A DNA stretch of 64,000 nt from Actinernus sp. WN-2022 (Eukaryota > Cnidaria > Anthozoa > Actiniaria > Actinernidae), in contig JAOWCC010001634.1 in assembly GCA_030867875.1 (NCBI GenBank), positions 100,791,321 to 100,855,320 of the forward strand, read 5' to 3'. Below, one piece after another: positions 12,331 to 22,900 of the stretch (position 1 is its first letter; each line of letters begins with the position of its first letter). The notes beneath the pieces are model-generated. The model was given only the letters and a program-made list of their open reading frames with translations. It made no database searches and was not told the DNA's origin. Both the position numbers and the translations under genes were made by a program.

Positions 12331-14406
12331 CTACCGTGTGAAATACGAAAACTTTTCGTCGTATTGCTTTTCCAGTTCCCTATCTATATCAACCATTTCA
12401 TTATTTTCCAACAAAGAAATCTCTTTCCCCTGTCCTATGATCTGAAAGGATCCTCGGAAATATCGTTCTACGAACCCACGAATTGTCTCCAAGCCAACGG
12501 ACTCGTAATTATTGTATGCATAGACATAGAGTAAGTCCATTAAGTACGAGCGCCTTTCCTTGTACAGGATAGCTTCGTTCTGTCGCTTCTTTTCCTCTAT
12601 CACCCTTATTAAGTCGTTCTTGGTGATGTTGCTAAGCTTGAGGTCTGTTAGAATCCTCAACAGTTCCTCAACGTCTCGAATCAAAGCATCTTGTTTCCCC
12701 GCATCGAGAAATTTCATCAGAAAAAGGTTGTAATTAGGAATGAAAAAGCTTTGAAGATTAGATGCTCTAATACAAATAGAGAGTTCATTTAGTGCTTCCA
12801 TAATTCTCTCGCTCAATTGTCCATTTATCCACATCGAAGGCTCATTTTCGTACTTCTTGAACTGAAAGTACATTATAGTCTTAAACCAGTACGTTGAAAT
12901 CAACGGCATGAGCTCCAAAGCTTTCTCATCAAACTTCTTCGTCGACAGCGCATTCCTGAGATATTTGAGTAGACGAAGGCATCTATTCTGTCCACTTCCC
13001 AAAGGATACTGCCTCATGATTTCTTGCTCTTTGAGGGAAAATGAAATCCTGCAAGTCTTGTAATCTCGCAACAGGGCGTAATAAACTTCAACTGCATCTG
13101 GCAACACCACTTCGTTGCTAGACGCTCCCAAGTAGATCCTCCTGCCTAATTCCCAAATGGGGTACTTTCGAAGTGGTACAGCAAATGCAATATCGATGCT
13201 GACAAAGAGGTTGTGGAATTCCTTGCCATGCCATTCCAGGACTGGAGTGAAGGCCATTCGTGGAATAAGCTGTCTACCAGCAGAGAGTTTAGGGTCCAAG
13301 ATGAAGGCCCATCCTGGAAGTAACAAAGACGGCAATTTATCATTTATTGCGGCTTCCGCAGCATCAAGAACACCGGACATGAACTGTTCGAGGTTTTCAT
13401 CTTCACTGACTTGAAAAATATCCTCAAATAAAGCAAAATTGTTCACGCGGTAGCTAACTAATTCTGCATGAATATCAGTCAAGCATTGGTAAAATTCGAG
13501 GGCTTTTTCATCTGCGAGGGCCGGTAATTCAATCATAAAGTCAAACTCGTCAGGTTCACCAATCTTCAGTTGCTCATAGGTGCTGCCTGTTTTGAGAAGT
13601 TTGCAATCTGTGAACATTCTGTAGCTCTGTCTCAAGTAGTCACACACTCCTGAAATCATCGTTTCAACATCCTCGCGAATGTTTTTGCTCTCCGGTGAGA
13701 TCGGATACTCCGCTTCCGTTTCAGAAAGTTCGATCAGCAAATCCTCGAGCTCATTTGATGCTATATTTTCACTTAAAGAAACCGCATGTTTGGAGTCTTT
13801 TTCGGCTCTATTCATATTCAAGAAGCCACCATTTTCACTTTTATACTCCCTTTGAAGTACCGTATCGCTTATATAGTCTGAGATATGCACATTTTCAACT
13901 GTGCTAGATAAAGACGGAGAGGCATGGGGTAGATTTTCTTCTTGTACAGCCACTGACAAGTTGTGCTGTTCCGTTCCACTTACTGTTTGTACACTACTAT
14001 TCGTTTGCAAGCCTTCCTCTTCGAAATGTCCACGGTCGTTATCACTTATCTGCATCTCCTTGTAACTGACGAGGCTTTCATCTCCAAGCACCAAGTTCTT
14101 CCGTGGCATGTACATAGGAAGCCTTTGGATTCCACTAAACTCCTTAGGCTGCAGCTTTGTAGTAAAGGCAGGTGCACTGGAACCAAATTCCCACCGATTA
14201 GAAGGAACTTCCGGTCGCTGATATCCACTCATGAATGATAACCCCAATGCAGTCATCGACTGGTCGTAGACGGTCACGTTTTCTAAGCAACTCACTGCTC
14301 CTTGAACAGTTCTTGCGAAAACACAACTTTGAGATGCCCCTCCGGTTTTGGAACCCGAAGGAACTTCTTTGTACTTTTGGTCGAGGTGGGAATGTTCTGC
14401 TGCCAT
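12331..14406 (-). CDS. cGAS-like receptor / Mab-21 nucleotidyltransferase
   Basis: This single-exon 691-residue protein belongs to the Mab-21/cGAS family, whose active members sense nucleic acids and make cyclic dinucleotide-type messengers for STING. Residues 1-240 are an unrecognised, Ser/Glu-rich and probably disordered extension. The nucleotidyltransferase core starts near 245: G274-S275 forms the GS motif, E287 and D289 sit in DEFDFMIE, and D405 in FVSIDIAF is the third metal-binding acid. The C-terminal helical lobe follows (SFSLKEQEI at 455, STYWFKTIMYFQF at 504). The cGAS zinc ribbon is not seen. The acids are intact, so activity is plausible, but ligand and product are unknown. A TTTCATCTAG acceptor-like stretch ends 2 bp before the ATG, so a 5' UTR exon may lie upstream. 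The only nearby AATAAA on this strand (12247-12252) lies in the downstream SINE tail. Many Mab-21 proteins are not sensors. Confidence 0.9.
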   Translation of the reverse strand: MAAEHSHLDQKYKEVPSGSKTGGASQSCVFARTVQGAVSCLENVTVYDQSMTALGLSFMSGYQRPEVPSNRWEFGSSAPAFTTKLQPKEFSGIQRLPMYMPRKNLVLGDESLVSYKEMQISDNDRGHFEEEGLQTNSSVQTVSGTEQHNLSVAVQEENLPHASPSLSSTVENVHISDYISDTVLQREYKSENGGFLNMNRAEKDSKHAVSLSENIASNELEDLLIELSETEAEYPISPESKNIREDVETMISGVCDYLRQSYRMFTDCKLLKTGSTYEQLKIGEPDEFDFMIELPALADEKALEFYQCLTDIHAELVSYRVNNFALFEDIFQVSEDENLEQFMSGVLDAAEAAINDKLPSLLLPGWAFILDPKLSAGRQLIPRMAFTPVLEWHGKEFHNLFVSIDIAFAVPLRKYPIWELGRRIYLGASSNEVVLPDAVEVYYALLRDYKTCRISFSLKEQEIMRQYPLGSGQNRCLRLLKYLRNALSTKKFDEKALELMPLISTYWFKTIMYFQFKKYENEPSMWINGQLSERIMEALNELSICIRASNLQSFFIPNYNLFLMKFLDAGKQDALIRDVEELLRILTDLKLSNITKNDLIRVIEEKKRQNEAILYKERRSYLMDLLYVYAYNNYESVGLETIRGFVERYFRGSFQIIGQGKEISLLENNEMVDIDRELEKQYDEKFSYFTR

Positions 14407-15012
14407 TACTAGATGAAAGTTAAACCAGCACGGTTTGCCGAGGTCGGATCTAATAAACGGAAAAAATATTACAGACAGGTTATATTGAATGCGGTATAAA
14501 TTTACAATAATGGCGTGGTTGATATAATTGTCTTCTTTATGAAGTTCAGTATAAACTTACGATCAGCCGAGATATAGATTTGCAAGTATGAATGACTTTA
14601 ACATCTGACAGCTTGTGGGGTCGTGTATGTACGAATCGCAGTCGACGAGGAGGCAAATCGTATTTGAACGCACGGGTAATCGATTAACTCAACCGCTCGG
14701 CTCCACGCCGCCTCCTCTGACAGACAGACAGACATATTTTTTTATTGGCACCTTGTAAAGTACAGCCTTACATCAGTGTTGTTCCAATAAGTGTTAAAAC
14801 AAAAGGTAACTAGTATACCTAACAGGTAGTGAGTGCTGCTCCGCTCAGTTAAGGAAGTGTATAAGAAGAGAACCTGCAGTAGCACTTAGGCAGAAAAAAT
14901 AGATTACTGAATCATGTTTGAGTTGTGGTGTGTAACTCAAAAGTTGTCGCGAATTATTTTCATTTTGTCCCGACATATCAACGATCTCCCAGTAAATTCC
15001 CTGAGCCTACCA
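14407..15012. other. Intergenic DNA between cGLR and SINE fragment
   Basis: It presumably holds the cGLR 5' region, but no TATA box or initiator can be defended. A weak degenerate tRNA-like stretch (CGATTAACTCAACCGCTCGG) occurs near 14680-14700, and a CAGA microsatellite at 14721-14732. Confidence 0.4.
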
Positions 15013-15230
15013 ATTCCCAGGGGATTGTCACCCGGTACAGCAGCCTGGCCATTGCACTAGCCACACACTCAACATTGTAAACTGCGTGGCAGCTATTAGT
15101 GCCGTGAAGCAGTCCGAAATAATTCACTGACGGGATATGTCAGTCATATGTAAAGCGCCATGAAACTGTGGTTGATATGGCGCTATATAAATATGGCCAT
15201 TATTATTATTATTATTATATTATATTCTTC
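15013..15230 (+). mobile_element. SINE (family A) 3' part
   Basis: It matches the body and tail of the SINE at 11934-12270 from GGGGATTGTCACCCGGTACA through GATATGGCGCTATATAAATA to an ATT run. The tRNA-like head is missing. Confidence 0.8.
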
Positions 15231-15236
15231 TTCTTC

Positions 15237-15530
15237 TTAAGATTCCCGGCACAACAAACTGATGTTCTCCTCGGTGAAGTTTAAATACCGGTGTCACAGC
15301 GATCCCCCCCCCCCCCCCCCCCCCACACCCCCAACATGGTACACCAACATGGTACACCAACATGGTACACCAACATGGTACACCAACATGGTACACCAAC
15401 ATGGTACACCAACATGGTACACCAACATGGCCGCCGTGACGTCATGTGCAAACCATCTATCCCCGACATTTTCTTAAGGTTCCCGGCACAACAAACTGCT
15501 GTTCTCCCCGGTGAAGTTTAAACACCGGAA
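15237..15530. repeat. Direct repeat pair flanking a 13-bp minisatellite
   Basis: Two copies of a ~55-bp sequence (15237-15291 and 15474-15528; both have TTCCCGGCACAACAAACTG and a GGTGAAGTTTAAA block) flank a poly-C run (about 15303-15324) and 7-8 copies of the 13-bp unit AACATGGTACACC (15333-15430). The minisatellite runs into AACATGGCCGCCGTGACGTC, a motif also seen at 21205-21290. Short Pro-rich or Trp/Met-rich frames here are artefacts of the repeats. Confidence 0.8.
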
Positions 15531-16047
15531 ATCAACTGTAATTGAGAATGTATTTGTAAATGCTAATTGTATTTTGAACCGGATGCTTGACTTTATCGAA
15601 GCCAATAGAAGGAAATTAATTGCTGTTCACCATTTTGATAACAGGAGAGATCTTGCTCTTTGGAAACTGATAGTTCACACAGAGTTCGCCTACATGTCTA
15701 GACGTCAACAAATTCATGATTATACAAGGATCGCATACACAAAAATGCATTAAAGAACGGTAGGGAGCCAACGGTCGAACGTAGTTAGCTCCAACAATGC
15801 AGATCCCACCTCGTTTAATGTCACGTGACGATCAGATCCGTGCAAAGCAGTGTGGTAAAAAAAGACAATAGAAGTGATGCATTGTGGTTAAAAAAAAGAA
15901 ATCTAGATTTGGACCAGCTTACAGATTAGAACTGCTGCCTTGCTCGCTCGCTTCAGGCTTGCTCGCTGCGGCAGCAATTAATAAAACGTGTCTAATTAAC
16001 AACTTCTATAGTAGAATGATGTAGTTTCTAACAGTTTATCTGAAATG
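15531..16047. other. Unrecognised stretch with one short ORF
   Basis: A plus-strand open frame of 80 codons (15511-15753) has ordinary composition but no domain I recognise, and it begins inside the direct repeat. I do not call it a gene. The rest holds nothing recognisable. Confidence 0.35.
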
Positions 16048-16740
16048 TTATTCTATTTTTGTAGATCTTCGCTCAAAGCAGTCGTACATGTATTTTGCAG
16101 CCATCCGAGCTACCTTCACAGGGGGATTTATAACGAAATTAAAAATTTCGTTTCGAGACATATTGAAAGGCTTTAATATATTTTGTGTATTAAGAGCTTG
16201 AAAAATTGCATGTTGGACAAACTCCTGCTTTTGTGTAAGTCCATGTATGTCTTCCTTTTTCAATCTGCAAACTGTGACTACTTATTCTAAGTCGTGTCAT
16301 GGAAATTCTGTGTTCTATGAGTGTAACGACTTTCAGATATTTTTCAAGATCATAATTTGTTTTAAATAATCTAAATGTCCTCAGTTTATTACGTTCCTGA
16401 TTGTTTTTTTTTGTTACCATTAAAAATATCACTAAGCCAGTTCTGATATTCAATGTCCTTAAATCTTAATTTACAATCACTTAAGAATTTATTTAAGTCT
16501 ATTGATTCATTTTGAGATAACCAAATGAAGCCGAATCCTAGGCTAAATATTTTTTGTCTTATTTTCTCAGACCAGTATGCGGGTTTTGGGTTATTTATAC
16601 AGTCTATAAATACGAATTTGGGAAATGTAGTGTTATCCTTTACGAGTAATCTTGTCCAGTATTTAATGCTTCTAAACGTTGAGTCAAGTTTAATGGGATA
16701 CCTTCCAAGTTCACCTCTACACGCATTATTAACTGATGTT
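16048..16740 (-). pseudogene. LINE C-terminal fragment (CR1-like)
   Basis: The minus strand encodes, in shifted frames, the extreme C-terminal region of a cnidarian CR1-like reverse transcriptase. Recognisable blocks are CRGELGRYPIKLDS near 16720-16680, NPKPAYWSEKIRQKIF near 16600-16550, and IEHRISMTRLRISSHSLQIE (16310-16250). The last block continues as KGRHTWTYTKAGVCPTC. Frameshifts near 16405 and 16260 break it. The 5' end stops at a poly-C run (16741-16760). Confidence 0.75.
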
Positions 16741-16760
16741 TACCCCCCCCCCCCCCCCCC

Positions 16761-18850
16761 ACCAAACTCGAAATTTCGCTCCGCCGTCGATCCCTGATTT
16801 ACATTTAATAGTCAACAACATGACGAATTCAGGAATACTTACCAGTTCAGTGCTTGGATATTATTTCAGTACTTATCATTTTGCTAGGGAAAAATTCAAA
16901 TATGACAAGAAGACCCTTTCAGCTCCCCCGGCCCCTCTCCAGTGCTCACATTAATTTACTCCGGTGATACGGTCTATTTTTATAATCCTTTTACACCCAC
17001 GCAAAAGTTAAGATTCCCTTCTCCCCTCTAACATCCTCATATCCCTGCTTGTCATATTAAAAATACAAGCAGCGATAAGAAAACTCTCTAAACGTTCGGT
17101 AACTGAAATGTCGTAACATAAAATGATCTATAGTGAATATATTCGTCATGTCACGTCGGCCACGCTGGAAATTATGAATGCGGAATTCTCGTTCCTATTT
17201 TAATTTGACTACGGTTACTTTAAATTCATCAATATGGTCAATTTCCCCTTCTCGAAAGCGCTTATTTCCTTCAACAACTGTTTCACACTCACGGAGGAAT
17301 TGTCACACTCATCATTAAACAATCATGACGAGTATAAACGCATAGTATTCTTAACTTAAATTAGCCGAAGATTTCAGACTGATTTTGTCCAGCATCATAT
17401 CATCGATCAAGTGGATCCACAGACCTTCAATTCATTCGCCCATTTGGGCCTCCGTTATGTTGCTGAACAGCCAGGCTGCAGTTAGGGGGTAATTACATAG
17501 ATGTTAAATAGATTCAGATTATTATAAAGTTCACCGGTCTAAACTCAGCCGAAAAGCGAGGGCTTTGGAGTTATACTCCGCCTGAGCTGAAACGACAACA
17601 CCTCCATGCTCCAATCTTTTGCGGTTGTACTAAAATCCTAAAACACATTCCTTGTGGAACAGCCCATAACAGATAAACTACCAGAGAATTATAGATGCCT
17701 TACCAGAGTCGTTTGCTATAAATTGACAACGAAGATCGCCTCCTCAGTTATTTGCCACAACACATCGCTTGCCTTGGCCTTGCCACTACCAGTATATACA
17801 ATGTCACGCCGGTTTGCGCTAGATGTCACGGTGATGATGACATCACGGAAAGCGAGGGGATAGGCAGGGGAGGGGAGGGTGGAGGTTTTATCTGATGGCC
17901 AGTTTCTTTACCGACCTTTTTACATTTGACGCAATGCTTTCCCATTTCAAGTCAGTTAGACTGATTATTTCTGCTCCAGTTGGGCAGTTTGCTATTTATT
18001 TATTTTCAACAGGATGGTCTGATCGTTACGAGCGATAACAGAGTATTAGTAGTACAAGCAGAAGGAAATCAGATTCACCGAGTATTTAAAATCTCTTTAA
18101 TTCCGCGCCCTTGTAAATAACTTACAATGATAAGCAAATATACTGAGGAAGCCACGATATATATGGCAGATTTACTATTAGCGATATATTGGTGACCGTT
18201 AGCGGAAACAATTGCTGTTTAAAAGGTCTATTGCCCAATTTAGCTTGTACATTATTTTGTTGTCCCAATTCAGGTCACTTGATTTTTCCCTTGAGTAAAG
18301 TTTTTTCAGTTTTTCTGAATCCCAAGAGGAAATGTATGAATTTCTCTAATTGAAAAACAAAGCACTGAAGCATCTGGAGAGCTGAAACATTTCCAGCAAT
18401 TGCTGCAATAGAACAGTCGGGAAAGGGAAGTTACAGAATTCGAGGTCTACGGTTCGAATCCAGGTAAGTGCTACAAAAAATGTTAGATGTTAGTTTGTTC
18501 CCGTCTTTGTTTTCAAGACTAAAGTCATAAATTATATATACTGTTCCTGGGTGTTATGTATCATCCCAGGGTTGATATATAATGTGTGCATGGGTTTATT
18601 CTATAAGACACTGGATGTTCGGGGTAATTTGGGGTACGTAATTCAGGGTAATTCAGCTGTCCAATGGATGACCGCGGCACATCAAAGATAACCGACTCTG
18701 TTAAGACCACTTTACTTTATTAACGACTCATCAAGAAAATCTCTATAGACGTTACTATAAAATAGTACATGTGATGCGAATCAAAACGAGTGTAACAGTT
18801 GATTCACTGATACCACAATAATAGCACTATAAGATTAGTAATATAGCTAA
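16761..18850. other. Intergenic DNA, nothing recognised
   Basis: Only short frames without domains are found (for example 17654-17863). There is a purine-rich block near 17850-17885 and no convincing tRNA, SINE or exon. Confidence 0.4.
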
Positions 18851-19071
18851 GGGTGCGTTCGATTGACCGTATTCCGGAATAGGAATACACAGAATGATAA
18901 CTACAAATCGCTTATTTCGGGAATTTTTAGTCCATGGAATACAAGATGTATCCTGAATATCATATTTCAGCAAACTTTAGTAGCTTACAGTGCAAAATGC
19001 ACCTGAACAAGTGATTTCCAGAGATTATTCCATCTATTCTTATTCCGGAATACGGTCAATCGAACGCGCCC
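18851..19071. mobile_element. PIF/Harbinger-like MITE, 221 bp
   Basis: Inverted ends of about 30 bp start GGG(T/C)GCGTTCGATTGACCG and continue into TATTCCGGAATA. The 3-bp flanks are TAA on both sides (18848-18850 and 19072-19074). A TWA 3-bp duplication suggests PIF/Harbinger or ISL2EU. No coding capacity. Confidence 0.82.
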
Positions 19072-19807
19072 TAAGTTTGATTGAGAATGCATAAAATGGT
19101 ATTAAAGTGCCCTAGCCCTAGCCAGTTATCTTTGATTTAAAAGTCAAACTGGAAAATAAAATGATCGACATAGGAAATAACCTAAATATAGATCCTTTTG
19201 CTCTCTTTTTATGTCTGTTCCACTTATTAACAAATCATTATCTAAGATTGTAAGTATCACATGTCTGACATCTGAAAAACAACTAAAATTCATTTGCATA
19301 ACGTAGAGGTTTATATGAAACTATGACACTGCTTTGTCTAACTAGCTTCGTATTCATGTCCCAGCAGAACACGGGAAGATTACAAAGAGCGCAAAATGTT
19401 TTATAATTATTATTTTTACGTCGAAGATACAGGGAGCCGTTACCGAGTCTCCCAAGCCATAGGCTCCGACGAACTCCAGGTCGAATTGGAATCTAAGTTT
19501 TCGTTCTGCAATGTGATTGAACAGAAACCACCTAATCTGTGATTTGTACGTATTTCAGGAAAAACAATATTTCTTCAATGAGCAGTCGAGTCAGGCTTAA
19601 CGTAAATAAAACATTTGGAGCCTAAAACATTATCTCAAAATGTATAACTCGACAGGAGCTAGATTCTACAGAATACCCAAAACGATTTGCTACACAACAT
19701 ATCGTTCAACATGTACACAACATATCGTTTCTTGAAATGCTTTCACCACGTAACTAATTTGTTCTAAATATTTAACTGATCTTAACTCATCTAGTACTGA
19801 GGTACGT

Positions 19808-19936
19808 TTACTTAATTTCACTTTCAACAGACAAAGCTACTAAGTTCCATTGCTGGAGTTCCTTGTGTATTTTCAATGCTGTGTTGTACTTTGCTGCCGT
19901 TGTGGCCACAAAACAGCCCTTTATGAAACTGTGAAT
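19808..19936 (-). CDS. Receptor last exon: kinase C-lobe end and stop
   Basis: After a TTTTGTCATCAG acceptor the exon reads 42 codons and TAA (19808-19810). IHSFIKGCFV followed by ALKIHKELQQW fits the kinase alpha-H/alpha-I region (usually li..C...dP..RPt...l..L), though the RP signature is lost. Phase 0 matches the donor at 23446. Distance from alpha-F to alpha-H is about 25 residues shorter than in typical kinases, so either alpha-G is lost or an exon in the 3.5-kb intron was missed. Confidence 0.65.
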   Translation of the reverse strand: MHSFIKGCFVATTAAKYNTALKIHKELQQWNLVALSVESEIK

Positions 19937-22900
19937 CTGATGACAAAAAGCATAAAGGTTCTTTAAAGTGTGACTACTGTAACCTGGGCCATTTAGGCAG
20001 ATTCAGATTTGTTTTTATTTCGCACTATTTCATTATTTACAATTTCGTACTCAGTAAAACAAGAAATAAAAGGGCAACAAAGAAATGGAGAACTACATTT
20101 TTAGAAAAGTGCGTTAGTGGTCAAAGAAGGCTTTCGAGTTGACCACTATCACGAGAAAACTAAATGAGGAAGGAAAAGAAAACTAAACACACTGCAAACG
20201 AAAATAAAGCATTCAACTTACAAATCCTAGCATATCCACGCAATTTTCTTCATTAAAATGACCTCGACTTCAGAACGAGTCCACACAATGTGCCTTTTAC
20301 TGGATCGAAGCTCGAGCAAGTTGAAATGCTTTTGTCTTGTACTCGACACTGATTGGCTCAAGTAACCGTAAGTTGGAATGCTATTGTCTTGTACTCGACA
20401 CTGATTGGCTCAAGTAACCGTAAGTTAAAATGCTATTGTCTTGTACTCGACCCTGATTGGCTCAAATAACCGTAAGTTGGAATGCTTTGTTTGTGTTCTG
20501 CAATGTGATTGGTTGTCGTTGTCTAAGTGGCCCAGGTTACAGTAGTCGCACAGTAATAATTTACTTGTGTTACGATTCTTTTCGCCATAAGATCGGGACT
20601 CTTTTAACTTGTTGCTTTTACGTCCAAGTGTGGACAAGGTATAGCTAAAGTACCTTACAATATCAAAACTACTAAAATTATGAATGAGATTGGTTGCCAT
20701 AGCAACACAACGGCCTCGCAAACCTTACCCACTAATTATATTTTAAAAATTATGCATCAAATTCTGCGAGGTGAAATTCTACTAAAAAGCTAAACATGAA
20801 AGTTTTATACCATATCTTTAATCTGAGAAGAAACTGTCCTTTTGAAACTGTTAAGGTCGGCACACACGAAGGGACAAGTCCCTTGTTGCGTACACACGAA
20901 GGGACAAGTCCCCTCGTGTCAACTAGGACAAATCTTGTCAGTTTGTCCCTGGGACTTGTCCCCTCAATTCAAACCATCTCACGTTTGCAGGTTTCGTTAC
21001 TATGCCCGCGCGGTCAGAAAAAAACCTTTTCTAGTCTCCTTGGACTTAGCCTGCTGTGCAGACGTATTTTTCACTCTCATAAATTCGAATAAAAAAGTAA
21101 CGTCTGCTTACCCGAGCGCTTAATTAGTTTCCAATATGCAAGCATGACGTCAGCAGGTTTGTTTTATTTTTCTGCCCAATCAAAGCAATTGCTGGCTTTC
21201 ACGTGACGTCATGGCCGCCATGTTGGTGTACCTTTAACAATAGATTCCTCGTTAGCTTCTTTTGTTAGGTACACCAACATGGCCGCCATGCCCTTTGTCA
21301 TTGGAATCTCTGGGGATTGAGTGAAAGCCAGCAATTGTTAGAATTTTAGTGAATTGGCGCGCCAGTGAACACTCTCCTATGATTGGTCAATGGCAAATGT
21401 ATTATCTGAATTCCTTTTAAATGTAACATTACCTCACTTTCCAGGATATGGAAGGTAAAATCTGATTGGTCCATAACACAATAAGGTGTGCATATTGGAA
21501 ACTAATTAAGCGCTCGGGTAAGCAGACGTTACTTTTTTCTTCGAATTTATGAGTGAAAAAATACGTCTCCATAGCAGGCTACCTTAGACTCTAAATCCTT
21601 TACTTTCGAATAATGATGGTTCAATGGGTAAAAAAGATTTTATTGTAAAATCCTGCCTCCTGGTTATAAGCCCCCTCCTCCCTATCAACTCGTTACAAAG
21701 GAAACTTCAATTACCACGTTCACAAGATAAGTATCTAGTCCACTTTTTTCACTGTGTTGATGAAGCACTATGACATTTTGTATGGAAAGTTAAACACTAT
21801 CCAAAGTATAGTCCTTTTCAAAATCACGCGACTTTGATCGCCACCAGCCAATTACAACCTAACGATATTACAATTCCAAGTTCACTAAAACTCAGTTACC
21901 AAGTCACCGATTGCATGCGCCTTCAACTCAAATCCCATGTCAGTGACTCATCCTCATCAGTCCAAAAGAAGAACTAGGTTCATCATTGTTGACCCGGCAC
22001 AAGTGACTCACTCAATATCCTGCACTATTCATTGTTTTCGGTCTCGCGCGCGAAGAATTCACCGATTTGCACTTTTTAAACTAATATGAGCCTGGTTCCT
22101 TCACTGGTGTGGTCCAGTATAGTTCACCACAAAATTTTGGCGCGCGCTTATTGGCTAAAAGCGATCACGTGACGTGATAGTTGTCGTCCGCGGGTGCAAA
22201 CTATCAGGTGTTATAGTTCACCACAAAATTCTCTCCGATTCTGATTCGATGAAATTGATCACGTGACGTGTTAGTTGTCGTCGGCGGAGGCAAACTATCA
22301 GGCGATAGTGCCCGCTGAGAGCGAATGACAATTTTGTGATGAACAATAACGGCAAATAGACTGTGTTTGTCTCGGAACTATCGGCTGATAGTTTCTTAAA
22401 ACTAGCATATAAGCCCTCGAACTTCGTTCTCGGGCTTATATTTGTTTTAAGAACATCAAATTTCCGCGGGCAACTATCAGCCGATAGTTCCTCGACGGAC
22501 ACAGTCTATTTGTATATTATAGTTCACCACAAAATTTTGGCGCGCGCTCATTGGCTAAAATTGATCACGTGACGTGATAGTTGTCGTCCGCGGAGGCAAA
22601 CTATCAGGCGATAGTGCCCGCTGAGAGCGGAAGACAATTTTGTGATGAACAATAACGACAAATATAATAGACTGTGTTTGTCTCGGAACTATTATACAAA
22701 TAGACTGTGTCCGTCGAGGAACTATCGGCTGATAGTTTCCCTTGGAAATTTGACGTTCTTAAAACTAGCATATAGAGCAGAAGACAATTTTGTGATGAAA
22801 AATAATTAACAATTATTCATCGAAGTGAAGGTGAATAGTGGTGGATATTTACCGAGCCGCTTTTAGTATATACCACACTGCAGGTGAATAGCCAGCACCA

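Noticed and set aside
12331..14406. Calling the Mab-21 gene true cGAS
   Set aside because: No zinc ribbon is visible and the family includes many cGLRs and non-sensing Mab-21 proteins; the product cannot be told from sequence.
15262..15521. Proline-rich or Trp/Met-rich small proteins
   Set aside because: They arise from a poly-C run and a 13-bp minisatellite, in several frames at once.
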